Shown piece after piece: positions 26,701 through 28,613 of a DNA stretch of 64,000 nt (the first letter of the stretch is position 1; every line of letters begins with the position of its first letter). Both the position numbers and the translations under genes were made by a program. This DNA comes from Gordonia iterans. Lineage in GTDB: Bacteria > Actinomycetota > Actinomycetes > Mycobacteriales > Mycobacteriaceae. Location of the stretch: contig NZ_CP027433.1 of assembly GCF_002993285.1 (NCBI RefSeq), positions 3,534,001 to 3,598,000 on the forward strand. Direction: 5' to 3'. Under the pieces are notes generated by a model. That model saw only the letters and a program-made list of their open reading frames with translations, had not been told where the DNA came from and searched no databases.

Positions 26701-28613
26701 GCCGGGGCCACGAACTCGGCCTGCGAGGCGACGACCGGTTTCGGCAGCGCGCGGCGGTCCAGTTTGCCGCTGACGTTCAGGGGCAGCCGGTCCAGCACCA
26801 TCACGACGTCCGGGACCATGTAGTCGGGCACCTTCGAGGATGCCGCTTCGCGTACCTTCGCCGCATCGAGGGAGCCGCCGTCGGGCATCGTGCCGACCAC
26901 GTACCCGACGAGTTGCTCCGGAAAGCCGTCGCGCTGCTTCACCGCGGCGGCCGCGGCGTTGACACCGTCGGCGGATTCGAGCGCGGCCTCGACCTCACCG
27001 AGCTCGATCCGGTAGCCGCGCACCTTTACCTGATCGTCGGCGCGGCCGAGGAACTCCAGGCCGCCCCCGCGGATGATCGCCACGTCGCCGGACTGGTACA
27101 TGCGGTCGCCGGGCTCGCCGAACGGATCGGCGACGAAGCGGGTCGAGGTGAGATCGAAGCGGCCGTCGTAACCGCGCGCGAGTTGGTCACCGGCCAGGTA
27201 GAGATCGCCCGGCACCCCGTCGGGAACCTGCTTCAAGCGCGCATCCAGCACGTAGACGCGCGACGTCGGCAGCGCAGTGCCCACGTCGCTGGCGAGGGTC
27301 TCGCGAACGAACTCCCGGGTCAGCTCCCGCCGCGTCAGATAGACGGTCGCCTCGGTCGGGCCGTACATGTTGTTGAGTTGAGGTCCGTCATTGCCGTCGT
27401 ACCGCTCGCGATCGTCGAACCAGCGGCGCACCTGCGCGAAGTCCAGGGCCTCCCCGACGAAGATCATCGAGCGCACCGACGGCGACAACCTTCCCGGCGC
27501 CGGCTCGCGGACCGCCGCGGCCAGTTGATAGAACGCCGACGGGGTGAGGTTGACGACGGAAATCCGCTCGCGCTCGAGCACCTTGACGAACTCGTCGGGA
27601 GCCCGCGTGGTCAGGTAGTCGAGGACGACGAGACGCCCGCCGAAGGCCAACGCCGGCCAGATCTCGCCGACGGAGAGGTCGAAGCCGTACGACTGGAACA
27701 TGCTCCACACGTCGTCGGGCGAATAGTCGTACTCGTTCGCCAGCGCCCCGAGCAGGGCGACCAGGTCGGCGTGCGTCACGACGACGCCCTTGGGCCGGCC
27801 GGTGGAGCCCGACGTGTACATCACGTACGCGGCGTGGCGCGGGTCGACCGCGCGCGGGATCATCGACCGCGCCGGCTCGGTGGCCCCGCCGGCCGCCTCG
27901 TCGACGGTCATCAGCGGAAAACCGGTGCCCGCCCACAGTTCCCGCCCGGCCGGATCGGTGAGGATCAGCACGGGCGCGGCGTCGTCGATGATCGAACGCA
28001 GCCGGTCGACCGGGTGCGACGTGTCCAGCGGCAGATAGGCGGCACCGGTCTTGAGCGTTGCCACCAGGGCGACGATCAGGTCGACGGTGCGCGGCAGCGC
28101 CACGCCGACCCGGGTCTCCGGGCCCGCCCCCGCGGCGATCAGCCCCGCGGCGAGGGTGTCCGAGCGCTCATCGAGCTCCCGGTAGGTCAGCGAGCCTCCG
28201 TCGAGGTCCGAGACGGCGACCCGGTCGGGTTGACGGCGGGCCACGCCGCGGAAGATCCCCGGCATCGAGGCGAGGTCTTCGCTGCCCGCAGCGTCGTACA
28301 CCGCGGCGGCGATCCCGGACAGGACCGCGGCCGAACGCGCCGCGATCTCATCTGGTGAGAGCTCGGTGACCGGGAGGGCTCCGGTGATCGCCGCGTTGAC
28401 CGCGATACCCGCGTCCAGACCCTGTGCCGCGAGCACACCCGCGGTCGCCGACACCTGGGCATGCAAGCTCGCGAAGGTGACCGGGGAACCTTCGCGATCG
28501 ATGACGATCCGGTCCGGATCGACGGCGGCCACAAAGGCGATCTGATCGACGACGGCCGGGGAGCCTCCCCACAGCCGAGCGAACTCAAGTCCCGTTGGCG
28601 TGGGAAGTGTCAT
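1..28613 (-). CDS. Giant multimodular non-ribosomal peptide synthetase (3' end beyond window)
   Basis: Assembly-line enzyme that activates, tethers and condenses amino acids. The frame is open for 9537 codons from ATG 28613 to base 1. The visible order is A-like N-terminal fragment, A2-T2, C3-A3-T3-E, C4-A4-T4, C5-A5-T5, C6-A6-T6, C7-A7-T7, C8-A8-T8, C9-A9-T9, C10-A10(cut). Nine A domains carry TSGSTGxPKG-type loops near 27800, 24570, 19975, 16800, 13615, 10345, 7200, 4035 and 870; modules 5-10 repeat about every 3.2 kb. Every complete module has a carrier GGNSL or GGDSI motif. The ATG overlaps the stop of the preceding synthetase as ATGA, so the two are translationally coupled. No thioesterase or reductase is visible; termination lies beyond base 1. 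The product is inferred to be a long lipopeptide; its identity is unknown. Confidence 0.95.
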   Translation of the reverse strand, partial: MTLPTPTGLEFARLWGGSPAVVDQIAFVAAVDPDRIVIDREGSPVTFASLHAQVSATAGVLAAQGLDAGIAVNAAITGALPVTELSPDEIAARSAAVLSGIAAAVYDAAGSEDLASMPGIFRGVARRQPDRVAVSDLDGGSLTYRELDERSDTLAAGLIAAGAGPETRVGVALPRTVDLIVALVATLKTGAAYLPLDTSHPVDRLRSIIDDAAPVLILTDPAGRELWAGTGFPLMTVDEAAGGATEPARSMIPRAVDPRHAAYVMYTSGSTGRPKGVVVTHADLVALLGALANEYDYSPDDVWSMFQSYGFDLSVGEIWPALAFGGRLVVLDYLTTRAPDEFVKVLERERISVVNLTPSAFYQLAAAVREPAPGRLSPSVRSMIFVGEALDFAQVRRWFDDRERYDGNDGPQLNNMYGPTEATVYLTRRELTREFVRETLASDVGTALPTSRVYVLDARLKQVPDGVPGDLYLAGDQLARGYDGRFDLTSTRFVADPFGEPGDRMYQSGDVAIIRGGGLEFLGRADDQVKVRGYRIELGEVEAALESADGVNAAAAAVKQRDGFPEQLVGYVVGTMPDGGSLDAAKVREAASSKVPDYMVPDVVMVLDRLPLNVSGKLDRRALPKPVVASQAEFVAPANRVEQQLAGIVGEVLGLDLVSVTQSVFELGGNSLLAAKIVGRACEVLGVYVNMRDIFAAPTVRGLAAKVSELGAALPALTAPDTRPDLLPLSLAQERMWFINRFDPDDPAYNIPMTLRIGGDLDLDVLRAAVGDVVARHEVLRTVFADVDGVAVQLISPVTDIPAKLDWRILDSAEQFAGAAAEGFDVTTSWPIRVLVWQSAPGEHLLGLIAHHIGADGESLLPLVADLVTAYTARRGGEIPSFSPLAIQFADFALWQRTALGSPDDASSVLGAQLAYWRGQLAGLPDVLELPADHPRPARASHRGEQIDFGISAAVAGRLTALARELDATPFMVLHAALAVLLARLSATDDIAVATPTAGRGQEVLEPLVGMFVNTLVLRAHVDPAASFRTLVERIRTDDLDAYANADIPFEALVQALDPVRSEAFSPLAQVMLSFDPAASAAAAGLEVAGLTIASVPSPVIPAQVDLTVTIASAPESEPWSGAVVYATDLFASSSAQRFADRFVRLLGELTAAPDRPIGDEPILLDGELAALKELSSGPVVDVAAGSITDAVAAQVVSTPDAVAVVFDGREVTYSEFGARVATLARELIAAGVGPEKAVGVCIDRSVELLVAVHAVTAAGGQYVPVDPGAPAERARVMLETAGAEFVLVATGVVPAPVSGLPGVRVVVVDASGEVAAATAPVTDADRLAPVSADNALYTLFTSGSTGVPKGVTVSHGAAVNLLEWICGAAISPDSRVLLKTPVTFDASVWELFAPLMAGATMVVARPDGHRDPEYLAQVIEAQQITVVQFVPSLLAIFVEDPSASRRLDSLRFVLSGGEALSQAVFERIASIAPKSQVINQYGPTEATVDSVVAFLERGCRVGIGLPTPNTQAYVLDDRLQFVPEQVPGELYLGGAQLARGYADAPGLTAERFVADPFGAAGSRLYRTGDLVRRLADGSLEYLGRTDFQVKLRGQRIELGEIESVIAAGAGVVHAAVTVTQAPTGGEFLVAYVSPASVDVEALREHVVAALPEYMQPSVWTVLDEVVLNTAGKLDRRALPAPDFSVAGGEYVAPVGAAEEQLAAIVGGLLGVDRVSVAESFFALGGDSIMSIRLASAARAAGWELSPKDIFESRTVRKMAVMAADPNRGVPLLDDPPGGGAGPSVIRPAVSWMVELSDTAHDFADFSQSAVLVAPEELTAQSLGEVLGAVVAVHPMLSARLREVDGEWLLDAGTGFDADVAVIEVSSPHPLDSTGFDSDLRTAFDTVAGRLDPSRGRLVQAAVVRGADDRARTVLAIHHIGVDTVSWPVIIEDLITAWAQRQDGVPFGLRVEETSARAWAAAVAHRVDTFEDQYGYWLQRLPERPTNLGTEFDRDRDRDRTASTVLHHVAADVADAILASVTHAFQGNVNDVLLGTFARALRGWQESRGIADEAPVSVLVEGHGRDEEILEAGPEPVRADLSRTVGWFTTLIPMSLDPAGDVVHAIKAAKEERLGIPDQGAGFGELRYRSGGELAERPLPAILFNYLGSVAESRSETEFPFTPVGEALEFPVSPAGRMGMAAALVIDAVAVAGEGSRQLRVRFRFPDAVLDSAAVAELGERWSVELAAAVSAATYADVGLSPSDVPGSGITQGELDRFADEFPGAEVWPLTPLQQGLYFQSSLAGADSIDAYHIQVRIRFAGDVDEERLRAAMSALLAHHPVLRSGYHTIGAGIVAVVPVEVPVALRVVDLGGMDHDQVEAHVDEIADAERIERFDLTAPPLMRGALAQHDEGADLVVTSHHLLFDGWSGPLVMADLLALYATGSTYTPVLDRSFADHARALASRDAAADIAAWREVLASAEGPTRIAPATGYATDRLPQDYEFTLDADLLADAHRLARNAGATLSTVLQGVWAVLLSRITGNRVVTFGETVSGRPAELDGVDSMVGMFINTLPVVVDTDPSATFTDILSALQHDKIRVLGHQQVGLPELALTEPGALEFDTLFIHESYPVDAESISSVRAGGLELRDVSLRDATHYPVTFVTGERDGSLVANLKYLPGVFDDAQVAGFAEAIEQILRGAAADPTILIADLPLMSAATSERTLAESYGAVVEVATGSVADVIAAQIARTPEATALMFGEREVSYGEFGARVNVLARELVSAGVGPEVSVAVAVPRSVELLVAIHAVTAAGGQYVPVDTAAPADRARVMLETAGAELVLVAAGTVPAPVADLVDVRLLEVDASGDVDLATAAVTDADRLAPLHGDSALYTLFTSGSTGVPKGVTVSHDAVLNRLWWGLDAFPWGVGDRVVLKTPYTFDVSVPELYAPLMSGATVVVARPDGHRDPGYIADLIAETEATSVHFVPSMLSVFLDVVDRGTLASLTSLRWLFASGEALPPATVKVAHEIWPSLGIHNLFGPTEAAVEVGWADVSDAPELVTIGKPVANTSMLVLDDRLQLVPDGVPGELYLGGVQIARGYADQPALTAERFIADPYGAVGSRLYRTGDLVRRTGAGDIEYLGRTDFQVKLRGQRIELGEIEAVIAGGPGVVHAAATVATAPAGGEFLVGYVSPASVDLDVVKAHLAGSLPEYMRPSVWTLLDEVTLNSAGKLDRRALPEPDLSSTQVEYVAPEGEAEEALAAVFAEVLGVERVGVTESFFDAGGNSLSAMRVVARAGEALGIDLVIRDLFNAPTVRELAAASAGKAEALPPVTPVVPRPERIPLSFAQQRMWFINRLDPSAPTYNMPTAFRLRGDVDQGALREAMLDVVERHEVLRTVFPDRDGIPYQNVILAQDLEARLDWQVVDSSDEVFADLGCGFDVTSELPLRVRLVEEHDDAVLLALVVHHIAFDGQSFGPMVMELLAAYAARSGGAVPEFEPLPVQYADYALWQRAVLGSPEDETSILGQQLAYWKRTLAGVPDVIELPTDRPRPPVFSSDGDQVRFAIPAALGARIDDYAKKSGATRFMVLHAVFASVLARLTGSNDIVLGTPIDARGPRGLEALVGMFVNTLVLRTEIDPAEPFEALMTRTRDADLTAFAHADVPFESIVDALDPVRSEAFSPLVQVILSVDPLNHSMESVSVAGVEVEALDGVATPAQMDLNLTVSAGDAASEWEGLLTYPTALFDRSSVEKLAERFLRALDATLAQPDIAVGDVLLVTEAEASVVLAESAGPVEPFRDESIADAVAAQVAAHPETLALVAGGREITYAEFGARVGELARRLIAAGVGPETAVGLVMDRSAELVTAVHAVMAAGGQYVPIAMDAPAERAEYVASTAGVQVVLVATGADVPDYVAALGVPVVEVDCSVELSAGARPLDPSERLAPLRSEDAAYTLFTSGSTGLPKGVTIPHGAVRNFVSWFDQTVPAGEQRLLFKTPHTFDASVLELFWPLVAGQTMVIADAGGERDPQYLADVMNEQDVTVVQFVPSLLAAFLDVVGDEPLLPKLKVLFSGGEALPPAVANDFRRRVPQAKVVNLFGPTEAAVYTMSAVLDEVDQLVPIGAPMANTTAFILDARLHPVPDGVAGELYLGGVQSARGYASRPDLTAERFIADPFGEAGSRLYRTGDLVKRNSATGELEYLGRTDFQVKLRGQRLELGEVEAAIAAAEGVVHAAARVVEGPAGDQLVGYVAPATVDTGEVAAELAKHLPEYMVPTVWVALEEMPLNTAGKVDRRSLPDPVFEAVEYVAPETADEETVAAVYADLLGVDRVSVTESFFDTGGNSLAAMRLVARVGDALGVQVSVRDVFDAPSVRELVAVVADRAPALPPVVKVDPRPSRIPLSFAQQRMWFINQLDGAASTYNIPMLLRLRGDVESSALEAAVVDVVSRHEVLRTTFPAIDGEPRQRIHSAGGVSARLDWASTSDPAEVETAVRAGFDLTRELPIRVRLLNSGDQEFIVAFVVHHIAFDRESMTPFATDLLAAYGARVAGTAPVLPELPVSFADYAIWQHDVLGSPDDAASIVSAQLDYWRSQLAGLPDVLELPADRPRPPRASGSGATVDFAIPSELSAAANALAARYRVTPFMVLHAALNVVLARLSSTDDIAISTPVAGRGQAELDPLVGMFVNTLVLRTRIDLDESFESLVIRVRDVDLAAFGNAEVPFESVVDAVNPVRSEAFTPLAQVSFTFQVLEPDAGQPVASGGIEASAVEVDNPPAQRDLTVTVQSRGEDDWSGSILFATDLFDAETVEVLAARFVQVLRQVVADPNRPVGDVDVLTEFEHAVLGMEQPAGSWAAGPTVKVGAPATTADLVSAAAAAAPEATAVIYDGREISYGEFSRRVAELARVLIANGVGPETAVAVCIDRSVEQYLAVHAVVAAGAQYVPVDPAFPPARIEYLISTSQADVVLVAAGSVPIDHVDDGLTVLHVDSAADISPDTAPLVPAERLREVHPENAVYTIFTSGSTGQPKGVTVTHRGLRNTLGWFTESNGDEAHRFLLKTPFTFDASVWEFFGPVFAAAPVVIAEAGGHRDPRYLAQLIGETAVTTVKFVPSMLAAFLDGATGVDVASIASLRRIFSGGEVLTPALAAGLIDAVPEAVVINQYGPTEAVVDITYRRAFGTEDTVPIGSPVWNSTVQVLDDRLSPVPAGVVGEMYLGGEQIARGYASRPGLTAGAFVADPFGAPGSRLYRTGDRARWTPDGELEYFGRADFQVKLGGQRIELGEIEAVAASVPSVLLAAVVVAKAPGGVDQLVGYLSARTGEIVDLDEVRATMERSVPEFMRPRTWMVLDELPQTTSGKVDRRALPAPVFAEQEFVAPATPEEEAVAQVFADVLSLERIGVTDDFFEVGGNSLSAMRLVARVSAALGVEISVRDVFDAPSVRELIEATKDRAPALPPVTAVAPRPEPVPLSFAQYRMWLINRLDPTTSMYNQPTVLRVTGDLDVAALRAAVVDVVVRHEILRTVFPSRAGVPNQEIGDAASVADHLDWQVVSSEEEIAAAATSGFDLVQDRPIRVRVWQTAPGDFVVALVTNHIASDGESRIPLVSDLFAAYSARTRGETPQFAPLAVQFADFAIWQHDVLGSPDDPDSVVGRQLEHWKRTLAGLPDLVELPADRPRPAVASRRGHSVDAVIPAATADLIGARAREWDVTPFMVVHAALAALVSRLTAVDDIAIGTPIAGRGQEVLDPLIGMFVNTLVLRTAVDAGAPFSDLVAEAKQADLTAVANGDVPFENVVDAVDPARSAAFSPFTQIWLTFDQSAVPELAGSDLRSGEIAGLQVAPFVAGPPPARIDLIVNVAQDEAGHDWRMSFLYATDLFDESTMETFADYLVSILRAALDDPAVAVGDLPLKARKREPIVEPTAVESTSSLEYAVIDPLDGAHDAVEVSGPTTEPVLLRDLFAEAAEKWRPRQAVVDDAGAMLTYAQLDEKSNQLARWLIARGVAAESLVALAIGRSATLLTAIWAVAKTGGGYVPIDPDYPADRIAAMVEDSSAMLGLTAGDTGDLPEHGFGWTRLDDPAVQAEVDAMSTEPVTEAELLKPVRVHNTAYVIFTSGSTGRPKGVAVTHTGLANFAAEEKRRSSADEYSRVLGFASPSFDASVLEYLLATVSGGVLIYRPSDAVGGQVLQDYMMRQAVTHTFLTPSVLSTLESPGLPALRVVYAGGEAVPQALKDEWATMRRIQNLYGPTETTIGITISEPMQVGAPVYLGGPINGVGLLVLDQRLKPVPPGVPGELYVVGFAASRGYLRDGALTSSRFVANPYGIPGDRMYRTGDIVRWREELGQPVLEYSGRSDDQVKLRGLRIELGEIETALASHQQVSSAVVIGVGGSVATALAGYVVGDAANIDTAELRAYLAERLPSHMVPASIQVLDTLPLTPVGKLDKRALPEPVVEVGEYIAPEGPEETALAEVFGEILGMDEVSVTESFFDLGGNSLSAMRVVGRIAEVLDVEFSIADVFAEPTIRGLAAAVADRAPALPPVLPADPRPETVPLSFAQQRMWFINRLDPDAGTYNIPAAFRLRGDVDREALRAALLDVVARHEVLRTVFPDADGVPYQFVTPVEKVADLLDWRAVNSVEEVFADLRAGFDVTPELPLRVRLLEESSDSLVMAVVVHHIAFDGQSFGPMVIDLLTAYAARSGGQAPEFTALPVQYGDFAVWQHEVLGSPDDETSILGRQLAYWDQALAGVPDVIDLPTDRPRPPVFSSRGDQVQFAIPSELGARFDEYAAQTGSSRFMVLHAVFAALLARMSGSTDIVLGTPIDSRGARGLNALVGMFVNTLVLRTEIDPSESFDALMARTREVDLGAFAHADVPFESIVDVIDPVRSEAFSPLVQVILSVDPITEAPDEATVAGVTIEPLESVETPAQMDLNLTISAGEGDWTALLTYPTALFDRTTIENLGERFIRLGGGLVADPAVPVGDVDLGDGAETDRVLTASAGPIEPVLNESIADAVLAQVAAKPDAAALVAGDLEFSYREFGARSGELARTLIAAGVGPETAVGLVMDRSAELVTSVHAVMAAGGQYVPIAMDAPAERAEYVATTAGVKLVLVAEGAALPDFVAGLNVPVIEVDCSNELPDDVEPLDPSERMAPLRSEDAAYTLFTSGSTGLPKGVTISHGAVRNFVAWFDQTVPVGEQRLLFKTPHTFDASVLELFWPLVAGQTMVIADAGGERDPQYLADVMNQSDVTVVQFVPSLLAAFLDVVGDEPLLPNLQVLFSGGEALPPAVAKDFRRRVPQAKVVNLFGPTEAAVYTMSAVLDEVDQLVPIGAPMANTTAFILDARLHPVPDGVPGELYLGGIQSARGYASRPDLTAERFIADPFGGEGARLYRTGDLVKRNSATGDLEYLGRTDFQVKLRGQRLELGEVESAIAGVDGVVHAAARVVEGPAGDQLVGYVAPASVDTDAVVVELAKHLPEYMVPTVWVALETMPLNTAGKVDRRSLPDPVFGAVEYVAPETADEETVAAVYADLLGVDRVSVTESFFDAGGNSLAAMRLVARVGDALGVQVSVRDVFDAPSVRELVAVVADRAPALPPVTAVVPRPAQIPLSFAQQRMWFINRFDPDAPTYNIPAVLRISGGLDVPALRAAFADVVARHEVLRTTFPDVDGVPVQVIASASAVVEDLPWSQVDSEADLFAAVSEGFDVSAQWPIRAVICRLAGDEYLFAVVAHHIATDGESMGPLVADVLTAYVARAAGQRPPFVPLPVQFADFAIWQREVLGSPEDAESVLGRQLTFWRSQLAQLPDVLELPTDRKRPAVASYRGAEVGFEIPVPVAERVAVVAAAHDVTPFMVVHAALAVLLARLSATSDIAIATPIAGRGQAELDALIGMFVNTLVLRTPVESGASFTDFLRQVRRVDLDAFGHQDVPFEAVVDAVDPVRSEAFAPLAQVMLSFDPGASVRGIDAEVEDLRVAGVPDPFVPAQFDLTFRVMTSADTGWSGKVVYATDLFDPATATWLGNRFVSVLDELTADPRAAVGDAAVLSSAERAAAIELSTGPVIATSAGSVADAVAAQVVSAPDATALVFEGREVSYAEFGARVSTLARELIAAGVGPDDAVGVCIDRSVELMVAIHAITAAGGQYVPVDTAAPAERARVMLETAGADIVLVAAGVVPDPVSGLAGVRLLEVDASGEVDPATAAVTDADRLAPLRGDSALYTLFTSGSTGVPKGVTVSQSAAMNVLEWICGAVIPAGSRVLLKTPVTFDASVWELFAPLMAGATMVIARPDGHRDPEYLARVIESQEITAVQFVPSMLAIFADDPSIAERLGSLRFVLTGGEALPQGLFERIAALVPRAQVVNQYGPTEAAVDSTASFLELGRPVGIGGPVPNTLALVLDGRLHLVPDGVPGELYLGGVQIARGYAAAPALTAERFIADPFGEAGARLYRTGDLVRRNSFGDLEYLGRTDFQVKLRGQRIELGEIESVIAGVPGVVHAAAAVAAAPAGGEFLVGYVSPASVDLDAVKAHLAGSLPEYMRPSVWTLLDEVALNSAGKLDRRALPAPDLSSAQVEYVAPEGEAEEALATVFAEVLGVERVGVTVSFFDIGGNSLSAMRVVARAGDALGVELSIRDLFEAPSVRELAAASVGKAAALPAVTAVVPRPERIPLSFAQQRMWFLNRLEPEAPTYNIPAALRLSGDVDIAALRSAVADVVRRHEILRTSFPDVAGVPVQVIAPETSVDADLPWTEVASVEAFGVAVAAGFDVSRQWPIRAVVFPDGDDYLFAVVAHHIGADGESTLPLMTDVLTAYAARAAGEAPVFAELPVQFADYAIWQREVLGSPEEADSVLGRQLGFWRDALDGIPDVLELPADRPRPAIASHVGTKVEFTIPAEVGSRVTALSQASGATPFMVVHAALAVLLGRLSATEDIAVGTPVAGRGQAALDALVGMFVNTLVLRARVDPSMSFAELLAQVRESDLAALAHQDVPFESVVEAIDPVRSEAFSPLAQVMLSFDPGASAAQVNAEIAGVSAESIAPPVIPAQVDVTFTVSSAPDGQDWSGSVIVAADLFDESTAQTLADRLVATLDGLTAEPTLAVGDVSMLVGDERAAALVAGTGPMVEVPAGSVADAVAAQVVSAPDATALVFEGREVSYGEFGARVAVLARELIAAGVGPDVAVGVCIDRSVEAVVAIGAVIAAGGQYVPIDVAAPSERAGYMLSTAGARTVLVAAGSTPDAVAGLEGVVLFGVDCSDPVDTDVEPVTDAERLTPLHPDHALYALFTSGSTGMPKGVAVSHQSVLNRVMSMQDGWFIEPSDRVLHKAPLGFDVSVFETMLPLVNGASVVIARPDGHRDPVYLAELIASQEVTIASFVPSMLAVFLDAAGDQIQNLTSLRTVVVGGEAVSPAHAAAMIRQLPGAKFYNQYGPTEATVDVTAYRIGRDDLTVPIGRPSLNVTAVVLDSRLSPVPDGVPGELYLGGVQVARGYAARPDLTAERFIADPYGAQGARLYRTGDLVRRVPGGNIEYLGRTDFQVKLRGQRIELGEIEAAIAGGAGVVHAAATVAVAPAGGEFLVGYV
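2810..5905 (-). other. NRPS module 9 (C-A-T)
   Basis: C9 has intact HHIATDG near 5520. A9 (4550-3045) reads D-A-W-Q-L-G-Q-V-D, identical to A3, so residues 3 and 9 are predicted to be the same amino acid (Gln-like code, low confidence). There is no epimerase here, so residue 9 should stay L. The carrier motif is IGGNSL near 2905. The A-T linker region resembles that of module 4. Confidence 0.8.
5960..9060 (-). other. NRPS module 8 (C-A-T)
   Basis: C8 has intact HHIAFDG near 8675. A8 (7715-6205) reads D-A-L-Q-F-G-L-V-Y, identical to A5. The surrounding DNA matches module 5 almost base for base between about 5940 and 7560. Modules 5 and 8 are therefore predicted to install the same residue. 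The carrier motif is AGGNSL near 6075. Confidence 0.8.
9130..12310 (-). other. NRPS module 7 (C-A-T), variant C motif
   Basis: C7 carries NHIASDG near 11910-11930: the first His of HHxxxDG is Asn, while the second (catalytic) His and DG are intact. A7 (10860-9370) reads D-A-L-F-Y-G-L-I-G and belongs to a different A-domain subgroup from its neighbours (SPSFDASV, NLYGPTETTIG); substrate not assigned. The carrier motif is LGGNSL near 9225. Confidence 0.75.
12370..15500 (-). other. NRPS module 6 (C-A-T), variant C motif
   Basis: C6 carries HHIAFDR instead of HHxxxDG near 15100-15120: both His and the Asp are present, but the Gly is Arg. A6 (14150-12610) reads D-A-W-K-F-G-Q-V-D. Lys at 278 would suit an acidic or amide side chain, but no close published code was recalled. 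The carrier motif is VGGNSL near 12470. Confidence 0.75.
15560..18690 (-). other. NRPS module 5 (C-A-T)
   Basis: C5 has intact HHIAFDG. A5 (17310-15800) reads D-A-L-Q-F-G-L-V-Y; I cannot assign the substrate with confidence, although Q278 and F299-G301 recall Gln codes. The carrier motif is TGGNSL near 15670. The code is identical to that of module 8, and the DNA of the two A-T regions is almost identical at a fixed 9600-base offset. Confidence 0.8.
18740..21860 (-). other. NRPS module 4 (DCL-type C-A-T), probably Ser
   Basis: C4 directly follows the epimerase and differs in style from the other C domains (PLTPLQQGLYF start, SHHLLFDGWSG active site), as expected for a D-donor/L-acceptor condensation domain. 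A4 (20500-18975) reads D-V-P-H-F-S-L-V-E. This matches Ser code DVWHFSLVD at seven of nine positions, the best-supported substrate call in the window. The carrier motif is AGGNSL near 18835. Confidence 0.75.
21920..26450 (-). other. NRPS module 3 (C-A-T-E), D-residue
   Basis: C3 (about 26450-25150) has an intact HHIGADG motif. A3 (25130-23575) reads D-A-W-Q-L-G-Q-V-D, nearest to published Gln codes (DAWQFGLID), low confidence. The carrier motif is LGGDSI, the Asp form usual before epimerases. The E domain (23290-21920) shows HHIGVDTVSW, an EGHGR stretch, TVGWFTTLIP and NYLG. This is the only epimerization domain visible in the window, so residue 3 should be delivered as the D-isomer. Confidence 0.85.
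26500..28613 (-). other. NRPS module 2 (A-T) with N-terminal A-like fragment
   Basis: About 100 residues at the N-terminus resemble the start of an adenylation domain (a VTFASL stretch like motif A2) but break off before any substrate-binding core. A complete A2 follows from about 28265 to 26750, with carrier Ser in GGNSL near 26605. The specificity residues, aligned by eye to GrsA 235-331, read D-L-G-N-I-V-M-V-Y. They share N278, I299, M322 and V330 with Thr codes but differ at 236, 239, 301 and 331, so Thr is only a weak guess. The C domain for this module is the last domain of the upstream synthetase. Confidence 0.75.
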